From Lucinisca nassula (taxonomy: Eukaryota > Mollusca > Bivalvia > Lucinida > Lucinidae): DNA of 64,000 bases. Within the stretch, counting starts at the first letter, position 1. Every line of letters starts with the position of its first letter. The stretch covers positions 103,171,497 to 103,235,496 of the forward strand of contig OY757020.1 in NCBI GenBank assembly GCA_963580285.1, given 5' to 3'. Position numbers and translations under genes: made by a program. Of this stretch, positions 22,901 to 35,291 are shown one piece after another. The notes under the pieces are model-generated. The model was not told the DNA's origin, searched no databases, and worked only from the letters and a program-made list of their open reading frames with translations.

Positions 22901-25900
22901 TGTGACGTCATCAGGATACATATCTGACGTACTGCCGCCCATCGTGACGTCTTAACCTGGAAACATACATAAAATGCCATGAAATCCGCAACTTGCAGGT
23001 ACAATAAAATTCCTGCATTCAGGCTACCTTTGGGACTGATCGAAAGTTGTCAATTCCTAAACAAATGCATTGCCTCACGCGACGTCACGTGAACATTAAG
23101 TGACGTCAAAGTAATCCATGGTTTTCTCCAATATGATTGGACGATGCCGACATTACGACGTCAACGACGCGCTTCCGCCGTTGCTATGAAAACTGCGTAC
23201 AGTTGTTTTGGCCCTCATCCAATAATGTATGTAAATAATGTTGTTTTTTTTTTAAGTTATAAAGACAATATATTTAACCAATTGTATGGGGGAAACCCCG
23301 AAAGGGGTACCTTGGCAAATAGCGCAGGCCCAGATCAGACGCCCCAGAACGCGGCGTCTGATCAGGGCCTGCACTATTTGCTAACATAATTTTCTGTCAA
23401 AAATAGAATAAAAATGGAAAAATAGGTCTGACACCCCTTATATGACAGATGGACTTGTCCAAGATATAGCAATAGAAGAGTCCACTAGCATACAGTTGGT
23501 TTATCTTCATTGAAGTATGAACAACCACTGTTGTCACGAACACCGTTTTTTAAAATAAGTGAACCCCTAAAGATGAACGTTATCAGTTCTTCTTTAGATA
23601 GCCCTTTCAGACAATAGCGCCGTTGATTCAATCTGTTTGCATTTCCAAGCGCCCAATGGTCATAGGTTTATTACGAGTACTTTAATAGTGTTGAGTGTAT
23701 GTTTTTCGTTGAGAAAGTGTATCGTTTCTTTTTCATTTAAGTCTCGCTCATTTCAAATCGACATCTCCCACCGTTTAACCCCTTGAATGTACGCCAGGTA
23801 TAAGTTAAACATTTCAAAGGTCATGGATGGCTAGCATTTTAACGCTTTGAATGTAGGTCAGGTATAAGTTAAACATTTCAAAGGTCATGGATGGCTAGCA
23901 TTTTAACCCTTTGGATGTACGTCAGGTATAAGTTAAACATTTCAAAGGTCATGGATGGCTAGCATTTTAACCCTTTGAATGTACGTCAGGTATAAGTTAA
24001 ACATTTCAAAGGTCATGGATGACTAGCCTTTTCTTTTTTCTAATTTTCAGAAAAATAAGGCTTGACATTACATGTGGATCGCCTACAGGGCCGAACACAC
24101 GATTCACATGAAATCATCACGAAAACATGCCTATATAATTTTGACCCCCTTACACCCCGCTTTTATAAAGTAAAACTGGGGTTTCCGGGGGTATACCTTA
24201 GTTTTCTTATTTCTGCTCAAAATATAGATTGTGGGCACTCGTTAGAACCGCCTCATGTTTCTGCTCTAAAATATAGATTGTGGGTACTCGTTAGAACCGC
24301 CTCGATGAGGCGGTCCTAACGAGTACCCACAATCTATATTTTGAGCAGAAATAAGAAAAATATCACAATTTTTCATCAAAGAATTTGCATTTTTTCGGCG
24401 ATAAAGGTGGCAATGGTTGTGCTTTCATTACGACAACACGCCTATACAAATACTTTGCCATCTTAATCGCCGAAAAAATGAAAATTTTACGATGAAATAT
24501 TGTGATATGTTTTCTTATTTCTGTTCAAAATATAGATTGTAGGTTACACGTTAGAACCGCCTCATCGAGGCGGTTCTAACGAGTATCCACAATCTATATT
24601 TTAGAGCAGAAATAAAAAAGATAAGGTTTACCCCTACAAACCCCTTACCACATAAAAGTGGGGTTCAAGGGGGTCACAATTATATAGGCGTGTTTTCTGA
24701 AAATAAGAAAAAAAGTATATTGCTTTCCTGTAACATTTGAAGATGTATGCGTGACATCTCCATGACCAAAACGCAAAATATTCCGGTGCATTTCGTTTTC
24801 ATTCAACTGCTGTCGTGCGTGTCACTAATCAAAAGTAGCTGAAATAATGTTTGTTTTTGTTTGATTTGAGGTTTAACATTCCCGTCAACACTGTAAAGGT
24901 CATTTTGGAGACGTTGCTTCAAATTCTCTGGCACTTTTACCCGACTTTGACATGAAATGACTTCTCAAGCCCTGCCATCCAAAGAAACCAATAGGGTTTA
25001 ATAGCATTGACAGCCGACTTGTACCGCTTTGCCTGGGCAGACTTAGATCCTCTAAGCGGTTTACCAGTACTCGTGTGCGGGTCGGTTTCAGCTCTGCGTG
25101 GAAGCATCATGCAGCCCATCTATTTCTTCAAGCCCCGATGGGCGGGGGCCGAGCTAAAATAATGACGGCATTGCATAAAACCCTTATTCTACATGCGAAG
25201 AGACATGTCATTTTCACTTTTCTGGATGGGGGTGAGGTTGGGGTGAGGATTGCCGTGGGGGTAGGGTGACGAGGGCAAAATCATCATTACAATAACATTC
25301 CCCAGCAGACACACGTCGCTAGGGCAACGTCAAATCAACGTCGGTGCAACGTCACGACGTTGCACCGAGGTAGATGTAACATTGCAAAAACGTCATGACG
25401 TTGTACCGACGTTGATGTGACGTCACGATTACGTCATGTTCCTACTGGGTCCATTTTCCTATTGCGCTACAATGGCTTCTTTTGTATCCGTAGGATTTTT
25501 ACTGATGATTTTTATGCCACCGCCATTCGAAGAATGGTGGTAAGGGCAGATAGTATTATCCCTGTCCATCCGTCCGCCCCATCCGCGTCCATGATGGCGT
25601 TAGAAATTCACGTTTATGTTTTTCATTAGTGTTGAACGGGTTTCCGTGGCCTAGTGGATAAGAGCGCTGACTCTTAGTCATTAGGTCTCTCACCGCCGTA
25701 GGTTCGACCCTCGCTCGGGCTCGGGCCACGTGTGAGACGCCAAGTTCTGCAACGGAAGGTCAGGTGGTTTTTCTCCGGGTACTCCGGTTTTCGCCCACCT
25801 CTGATTAACGATCGGCTCGATATGAGTGAAATAATCTTGAAAGGGCCGTAAAACCCAAACCAAAAAAAAAAAAAAAAAAAAAGAGCGCTCACTCTCGATC

Positions 25901-28900
25901 ATTTGGTCTCACACCGCTGTGGTTCGACCCTGACTCGGTTCTAAATTCTGCAACGGAAATTCAGGTGTTTTTCTCCGGGCACTCCGGTTTTCGCCCACAA
26001 TCGGTTTTAAATAAGCGAAATAATCTTCAAAGGGCCGTAAAAAAATGATATATACTCTTTTCTTGCACACCAGACAAGGAAATCCGTGATTTTACCCTGG
26101 GATAGAAATTTATGTTCTGACCCTGGTGTTCCGACCCAAAATCGAATATAATCGCGTGTTTGATAAATGCACTGGTTGATTACGACCTCGTATGCGCCGT
26201 CGTTAAGGTTGACGTCACATCAACGTCACTAATCATTCCTGCAGTGTCAACACAATATGGCGGACGTTGGTAACCGAAGTGACTGCAGCATTAAAATTGC
26301 GCTTAAGAAATGGAAGGTATGCAAGAAAAAGAATCCAATATGGGTGTGAGGGGTGGATAGAAAAATCCGTCCCTCGGGATCACTGTCCGGCATCACTCGG
26401 CAAGCCTCGTGTCATTCAGTATGCAAATTTGGACCAATGCCTTAAATCAAGTAGATTGAATGGACGATAGCCAGAAATGGGTGTGACTAACTAGTTTATT
26501 CAGCAGGATAAGGGGCTAATGGAGGACAAGAACTTACAAGTCTGAACAAATAATGGAACAGTGACTCGTTTATCATGTCTGATTTTTATAAGAATCGGAT
26601 ATGATGTTCTGTTGTAGATAGGCGGTTCCAACACTTGGGATGACCGTGCTGAGCGGAACAGACGCTCTGCCGGGGCTCCGCTCAGCACGGTCATCCCGAG
26701 GGTTGGATACGCCCGTCTACATCATATTAGATTCTTTTCATTGCACAACACCACCAACAATTTTCATTTTACTTTATTTGACGTTTTAGTTTTCGCGCAT
26801 TATACTTTGGTAGTTTGCCTGGGTAAGAACACCAGGGTAAGAACAGAGTTTCTACACGGATTTCCTTCAAATTCTTTGTTAGGTCTCTTGGGAATTCTTT
26901 CCCAATATCGCCAAATACATGTAAGAAATAGTTGGTGATATTTTCTTATTTTTAGAGGGGAACTATATTCAAAAGAGGTAAATCGGCGGTTTTACGGTCG
27001 GAAATTTCGTTTTACGGCAACGCGTCCATAGAGCACTGATTAATTTTTTTTGTTTAAAAAATGTTCTTTTTGCACAAAAGTGCAAGCGCAGTGTGCTGTG
27101 TAAAACCAAATACCAACCAATGAAAAGAGACGTTTCACGATGACGTCGGATTTCTGACAGAATATCGAAGAATATTTACATTTTCAGTGTAAAGTCTAAT
27201 GTAAACTGTAGAAAACAAGATCTCATTTATATCTATCAGTATGCCAAAAATTGTTTAAATATTCCAAGCGGTTAAGTAACTATCACCAATTTTCACAAAC
27301 GGGTTACGGACGGACAGACAGACTGACAGATTGACAGAATGACAGAATGACACGGTGATTTTAGGGCACTCTTAGAAAATCAACCGACTTCAGTCGGTCG
27401 CTTTTTCTGCGGGTCGTGCAATTGAAACGAATAAGATTATAAAATTATACCAATATCTCTCAATCCAAATCGTCACAACTGGCAAAACATTTCTGGGTGT
27501 TTACATGTAATTCTACTTCTTTCCTGAAACATAACTGACACAATCTTAACCTAATGAAAAATTAAACTTATAAATAAATCATTAAAGAAAATCGATACGA
27601 TATAAAAAAAAAAAAAGCAGGGCGTCGTCAATAACTGGCTGACCGAGTTTGCCTGTTGTGATGTTGTTTTATGCCCAAGTAAACAGAGATGATGACCTTT
27701 ATAAACTTTTATCTTCGCTAGGGCTACTTAACCCGTTTTGTACCAGAAACCCCAATATGGATAATTGGCAAACAGTGCAGGCCCCGATCAGACGCCGCAT
27801 TCTGCGGCGTCTGATCAGGGCCTCCACTGTTAGCTAAAAGTTGTCATTTTCAAAAAAAAAAAAAAAAAAAATGTTTAAAACCCTAAATTTCGAATGGACT
27901 CCTGCCATACACCATTTTGTACAAAAACGGTTAATACACGTGCTTTGTTGTCGCGCTTTTGGGCAATAACTTCTTTACTTTTCATTTTGATCGGCACATC
28001 CAATGAGAAAATTGTAAAGGACAAGCTCCGCCAACTTCTCAAAAAGATTTCATTTCCCTAAATTATCTAAGAGAAAACTGTAATCGGATAGAGATTTCTC
28101 CGATTTCATCTTTGTGCCAAATTTTCTGTTTCCACAAGGAAAATAATGTATATCCGCGTAAACCCCAGTTTTCTCTTTATAAAGTGGGTTTAAGGGGATA
28201 TTCATTTCACGGAATTGTTCACGTGTTGCAATAACTTATCATTACGCAAACACGCCTAAACAAATACATTGCCATCTTTATCGCCGAAAAAAATGAAAAT
28301 TTTATGATGAACTATTGTGATATGTTTTCTTAATTCTGCTCAAAATATAGATTGCGGGCACTCGTTAGAACCGCCTCATCGAGGCAGTTCTAACGAGTAC
28401 CCACAATCTATATTTTAGAATTGTGGGCACTCATTAGAACCGCCTCATCGAGGCGGTTCTAACGAGTACCCACAATCTATATTTTAGAGCAGAAATAAGA
28501 AAAATAAGGTATACACCCGGAAACCCCAGTTTTACTATATAAAAGTGGGGTTCAAGGGGGTCAAAATTATATAGGCGTGTTTTAGTGATGTGCTTCCACA
28601 CCCGTGTCCTAAAATGGCGTCTGATGTTTTTTTTTTCTTAACTCTAGTATAAACTTAGATTGCGGTGATATTTGGAACTGCTCCATTGAGGAGGTTGTAA
28701 CGAGTACCCACGATATATGTTTTGAGCAAGGATAAGGAAAATAATGTATACCCTGTAAACCACAGTTTTCTTTATATAAAGTAGATTTTACATTACAGTA
28801 ATGCGGGGTGTTCATTACATGGACTTGATAACGTGGTGAGTTCATTTCTAGATCCCCTTCCTATGGATGACTGCCGACCTCGGTACCTTAGTCGAAAACT

Positions 28901-31900
28901 CGTCTCACTGGTAATCAGAGGTCGCGGGTTCGATACCTGCTGGGTCGGTAATTCTTTCTTGGAGATTGATCATGAAACCTTTTCTACGGTCATTATCATC
29001 CTGCCGTTGATGCAAGAAGGACAGCTGTCAGTTTCTGGCGAAAGAATGTGCCTTGTACTGGTTAACCGCTTACGTATAACCCTGCTAAAAAAGTGTGCCG
29101 GCTCGATATGGCAGTTGTCTATTTCTGGCGAAAGAACGCGCACTGTAGTGGTCAACTGCTAATGCATAAGCCTGCCCAGGAGTGAGTGAGTGAGTTTTAG
29201 TTTTACGTCCCACCAACAGCTAAGGTCATACGGAGACGGGACCTCGGTTTAAAGACTCATCCGAAAGTCTAAGCCTGCCCAGGAAAAGTGTGGATAGGTA
29301 AACTAACCGACTCGATATGATCTAAATAGTGTTGACTGGGCCGTTAAACTCCACACGAACAAACAAAGCATCGGGTTAGCAGTTGACCAGTACTTAACCC
29401 TTGTCCTGCTGAATATTCATATATGCCACACCCACTACCGATTATCAACCAATCAGATTACTTGATGCAAATTATTGCAACAAATTCACAATCTGAATGG
29501 CAAACAATGTAGATCCTGATCAGATGGCTTCGTCAGAAGCCATCTGATCTGGATCTACATTGTTTCAAAGATAAGGCATATCCGGGATTAGCAGGATAAG
29601 GGTTAAGTGGTTCGTCTCAGCTCCATTACGATAACACACCCGTGTTTCACACCCGTGTGTCAAAGTGCATTCTTTATTATAAAAAAACGGTTAATTTTCT
29701 CATGAAATTTTGCCATATCTTCCTTATTTATACAGCAAACATAGGTTTTAGGTGCTCGTTAGAACCGCCTCATTGAGGCGGTTCTAACGAGTACCCACAA
29801 CCTATGTCTTGGAGCCGAAATAACCGACATAATGTTTACCCCCGTAAACCCAGTTTTCTCTTAATAGAGTGTTAACATGATGAAAACTTGTTGGCGATCA
29901 TCGGTTGTTCTCGTGATCGATGATCAGCACGAAAACACGCCGATATTATTTTGACCCCCTTGAACCCCAGATTTATATAGTAAAACTGGGGTTTGCAGGG
30001 ATAAACCTTATTTTTCTTATTTCTGCTCTAAAATATAGATTGTGGGTACTCGTTATGAGGCGGTTCTAACGAGTACCCACGATCTATATTTTAAGCAGAA
30101 ATAAGAAAAATATCACAATTTTTCATCCTTAATTTTTCATTTTTTCGGCGATAAAGGTGGCAATGTATTGGTATAGGCGTGTTTGCGTAATGCGATTAAA
30201 TATCGAAAAAGCAGGGTATTTAAAAGCTCCGGTGCAAAAAGTATATAAATTATATAGACAAATGACCTTTTTCTAAAGAAATATATGGGCTGCATGATGC
30301 TTCAACGCAGAGATGAATCCGGCCATAACACACTAGTACTGGTAAACCGCTTAGAGGATCTAAGCCTGACCAGGAACCGCGGTGCGAGGCGGACCGTCCA
30401 TGCTAATAAACCTTATTGGTTTCATTGGGCGACAGGGCTTGAGATGTCATGTCATCTCAATGTCGGGTAAAAGTCCCACAAAACTGGAAGCAACGTCTCC
30501 AAAATGACCTTTACAGTGTTGACGGGGACGTTAAACCTCAAATCAAACAAACAAACAAAAGACCTTTTTCTAAATTATCTATACATTGTAAAAAGGTAAT
30601 AATGGTTATGTAGTGAAATAAATTTTCTTTGGGATAAAAAAAAAACAAAATAAAACAAAACAAAAAAACGGTAATGCTGAGCTAGACAAAACCTCTACTT
30701 TGAACCTGTATCCATTATTTTTCTTCCTTCGGTTCCACTTTTTGCTAACTTACTCGTAGGGATCTTTTGTTTCAATAGATCAATGTTTCTTGCACACCAG
30801 ACAAGGAAATCCGTGATTTTACCCTGGGATAGAAATTTATGTTCTGACCCTGGTGTTCCGACCCAGGCAGCTAACATAAATGCGCTTCAATTCTATTCAA
30901 CTGCCGGAACTACTTCCGCACTACTTTTATTTTGTAAACAATATACATGTGCGAGCTGTCAAAACTAACCGGAGGTGTTGTGCAAGAAAAAGAATCCAAT
31001 ATGGGGTTCTGTTGTAGATGGGTTGGAAACGCTCATCTTCAACAGAACCCCATATCAGATTCTTATAATACCTCTAATGTCAGCCTATTGTGCCATACCA
31101 TGCCGAAAAATCTCAGATCAGCCTGGTTTGTTTGATTTGAGGTTTAACGTCACTGTCAACACTGTATAGGTCATTTTGGAGACGGTGCTTCCAATTTTGT
31201 GGGACCTTTACCCGACATTGAGATGAAATGACATCTCAAGCCCTGTCACCCAATGAAACTAATAGGGTTTATATGCATGGACGGTCCAGCTCGCACCACA
31301 TTTCCTGTACAGGCTTAATCTCAGATCAGCCTATACATCAGCGCAGTCTAATCTGAGCCTTCGCTGCACGCTATATATCAAAAGCTATTAGTCTACACTG
31401 ACTCCCGATGAACAGGGAAAGTTGCATCCTAGCCTAGTGGAATTGGTCGGCTGATTTGAGTCTATGTTTTGCGCACATGCCCGAAGGCACGTTTTGGTTT
31501 GACGCGTCTCATATTGATCTGTTAAAATTTTAAAAGGGACTTCTGTTGTAAACGGGCCTCCATGGCCTAGTAGGTAAGAGCGCTTACACTTAATCAGTAG
31601 GTCTGTCACTGCCGTGGTTCGAGCCTCGCTCGGGTCACAGCGAGTCCTGAAACGGAAGGTCAGGTGGTTTTTCTCCGTGTACTCCGGTTTTCGCCCCACC
31701 TCTTATTTACGATCGCACCCCCACCCCTAAGAAAAGAAAAAGACTACTCGGTTGAGATATCATTATTCTATTCAACATCATTACAATAACACAACCACGT
31801 GCTTTTTTTCATTTCTCCAAATTGGTTAGTTTTCTGGTGAAAATTTGTGATATTTTTCCTATTTATACTCGAAACAGAGGTTATGGGGGCTAGTTAGGGC

Positions 31901-34900
31901 CGCCTCATCTCTTTGCAAGAAATTCTTATTCCACCCAGAAAAAAAAATCGAGAATTCTCCCCTGTGTGATATGTTGACGTCATTGAACGTAATAACGTGA
32001 CTGGCATCACAATGTGGCGGACGTCAGAAACTGAAGTGACAACAATATTTAAAATTTAAAACCACAATCAGAACTGAAAAGAATGCAAGAAAAAGAATCT
32101 ACCATGGTGTTAGGATAGACAAATCCTACAAATCCGTCCCTCGGGATCACAGTCATATATTTTTCTATACCCATGTAAGGATTTTTCTATCCTATGGCTA
32201 ATTTTTGTCGCGCCTGCTATTAGCATGGAGCGATATAGACGCCCGATTTTCCGTCCGTGCGTCCGTTCGTTCTTCCGTTTGTCAAGGCGTCAATATTTGC
32301 GACCACCCTAGCGGTCACCCAAATGATCAAGTTTATTTCTCAAGAACTATAAGAGCTTCATTAACTGTGTTTGTATCTGTGGATGGCAACTTAAATGCAA
32401 GCATCCATATTTGACCTTGATCTACAGTTCATGGTTCACTGACTTTGTAAAATATTGCGACCGCCCTAGCGTTCACCCTTATGGTCAAGTTTATTTCGCA
32501 AGAACTATAAGAGCTTCATTAATGATATTTAGTACAAACTTGTATCTGGGGATGGTAACTTAAATGCAAGCATCCATATGTGACCTTGACCAACATTTTA
32601 TTGACCTTGACCTACATTTCATGGCAATGACTTAGTAGAATATTGCGACCACCCTAGCGTTCTCCCTAAGGGTCAAGTTTATTTCTCAAGAACTATAGGA
32701 GCTTCATTAATGATATTTTGTACAAACTTGTATCTAGGAATGGCAATGTTAATGCAAGCATCCATATTTGACATTGACCTACATTTTATGGTTCACTGAC
32801 TTTGTGACATATTGTGAGCACCCTAGTGTTTCCCCTAATGCTCAAGTTAATTTCAAAAGAACTATAAGAGTTTTATTAATGATACTTGGAACAAACTTGT
32901 ATCTAGGGATGACAATTTTAATGCAAGCATCCATATTTGACTTTGACCTACATATCATGGTTCACTGACTTAGTGAACTATTGCATCAACCCTAGTGTTC
33001 AACCTAATGTTTAAGTTCATTTCTCTACAGCTATTAGAGCTTCATTACTGATACTTGGTACGAGCTTGCATCTAAGAATGGCAACTTTTATGGAATCATT
33101 AATATTTGACCTTGTCCTATATTACATGGTTCGGTGACTTTGTGCCCCCACAGGCGCGACATAGCCTTTGGCGGAATTCTTTTTTTTTTTTTATAATTAT
33201 TTCTGCTTCAAACATAGCTTGTAGATACATTGACTTTGGTAGAATTCTACCACAGTAGTGAGGCGGTTCTAACGAGTACCCACAACATATGTTTGCGTGC
33301 ACAAGTGACAAAACTACGGAAACGTCCCAAAACTTTAGAAACCGTGAGGACTTGCTGTAATTCTCCTAAAATTTTAACAACTTTGTTTTATGATCCAGCA
33401 AGGAGTCCAAAAAGTGCAGACGGTATGGCAAATAGCGTATATCCTGATCAGACGGCTCCTTCAGGAGCAGTCTGATCTGGGTCTACACTATTTGATTAGG
33501 TTTGTCTTTCCAAGTACTTAGGGCCACTATGGTAATGTACATGAACACCATTGTAAAACCTTGTTAAACTCACTTTTATCGATATAAATCAGGGTTCACA
33601 TGTGTACTCATTTAAGAAATGAATTTTATTTTTCTGCTGTTCATGATAGTATGAACGCAGTGGGTCCCGTGCAAGGTAAATGGGGTTCATGAAACATTGC
33701 TAGCGACAGACTGTCGTTCATACGTTCATGAAAAGCAGAAAAATGAAGTTTATTTCTTATATTTACATTCTTTGCCCTTCATCATGGTTCGAAAAAATGC
33801 TTATAGGGCAAACTTTTAAGGCTAAAAAACATTTACACGTTGTTTCTCTAGAAAGAGCGGAACAGCGTTAACGTCACCAACGCCCGTAGAAAACAATGGT
33901 TTAGATTGACGTCACTTGACGTCATTGATTAGAAGCCTCCGTCGTGCAGTGGTTACGCTTCTCGCCTTGTAAACCAGGGGTCGCAGGATCGATCCCGGGC
34001 TTCTCAAGACTTTCGGATGAGTCTTTAAACCGAGGTCCCGTCTCCGTAATACCTTAGCTGTTGGTGGGACGTAAAACGCAAACACTCACTCACTCACGTC
34101 ATTGAAAATCATGTGACTCCATGCGTTCATGGAAGTAGGAACTACATTGCTTTCTATAGGTTTACATTAGACTTTACACAGGAACTGTATATATTAATAC
34201 ATGAACATGTTACATGTAACGTAATGTCTCGCAACTTCTCGTTTCAGCTGGTAATATCTGTTTCTTCGGCGTCTGTGAATATTACTGTGATAGTGCCTTC
34301 GCTTTCTGTGGAAATCCCGACATGCTTGAAGGATCCATTATGAGTTATCTCCCATCGAGAAATATAGCTACGAGAGTATCGTGGTACCAGCCATGGCGAC
34401 GTTCATACAGGTATTATTTTTATCAGTTACCCCCTATATTAATTGCATTGCAGCACATTGACCTGATAAAGGTATGCTATCTCAGGACACCTGAGCTTTA
34501 TCAGGTCAACGTGACATTGCACTTTTATAAATGAACCGGAATACTAGAAAAAAATGGTAAAAATGCTATTATTACTGAAAAAAAGGAAAAAATTACTTGA
34601 AAATAATATAGGAAAAAATATGGTATATATGGTAACAGGACACTTCGGCCCCAAAACCACCTCGGCCCCTAGACACTTCGGCCCCTAGACACCTCGGCCC
34701 CAAAACCACCTCGGCCCCACATAAAATTGAAACCCTAGACGGGTCGGCCCCTGGACACCTCGGCCCCTAGACACGTCGGCCCCATATACCTAGACACTTC
34801 GGCCCCACTTTGCGTTTCACGGGGCTTCCACTTAAATAGGATATCGGGTTGGATGCCCGATGAGTTAATGTTTATTTGTATTTAGTGATTGGATTATTTT

Positions 34901-35260
34901 GATAGGGAGCCACGAATATTTGAACCTATAATATATATATTTTTTATATAGTATAACGTTACTAAATAGAAAATCTATATTCTATATGTCCATTTACAGT
35001 GTTTAAGAAAAATGGAAGAAATATTTGAAAATTCCCCTCTTTTATTTCAATGTATAATTCTAATTGTATTGCGGCATGCTTTAGAACAGGCTCTTTTTCC
35101 TACATTTCTGCTCTTTTGATCATTTATAGGCTTTTTTATTATCCGAAATATTCCACACCGCTAAAAAACTTTTTAAATTAATTTCAATAAGAACATGATA
35201 CCTAATTATCCTTACTTATTGGATGGAAATCTGGATGGATTGGTGGGCGGGGCCGTAAAC

Positions 35261-35291
<31 letters not shown>

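Noticed and set aside
23777..24032. CRISPR-like array
   Set aside because: Units are contiguous without unique spacers and the genome is animal; it is a simple tandem repeat.
25640..25715. tRNA-like sequences at the heads of SINE-2, SINE-3 and SINE-5 copies as possible tRNA genes
   Set aside because: Always followed by the same SINE body and tail, with mutated stems. No free-standing tRNA was found.
34636..34809. CpG-rich array as a promoter CpG island
   Set aside because: GC richness comes from a minisatellite repeated in inverted form at 37764-37924; there is no first exon nearby and it lies between internal FAM20C exons.
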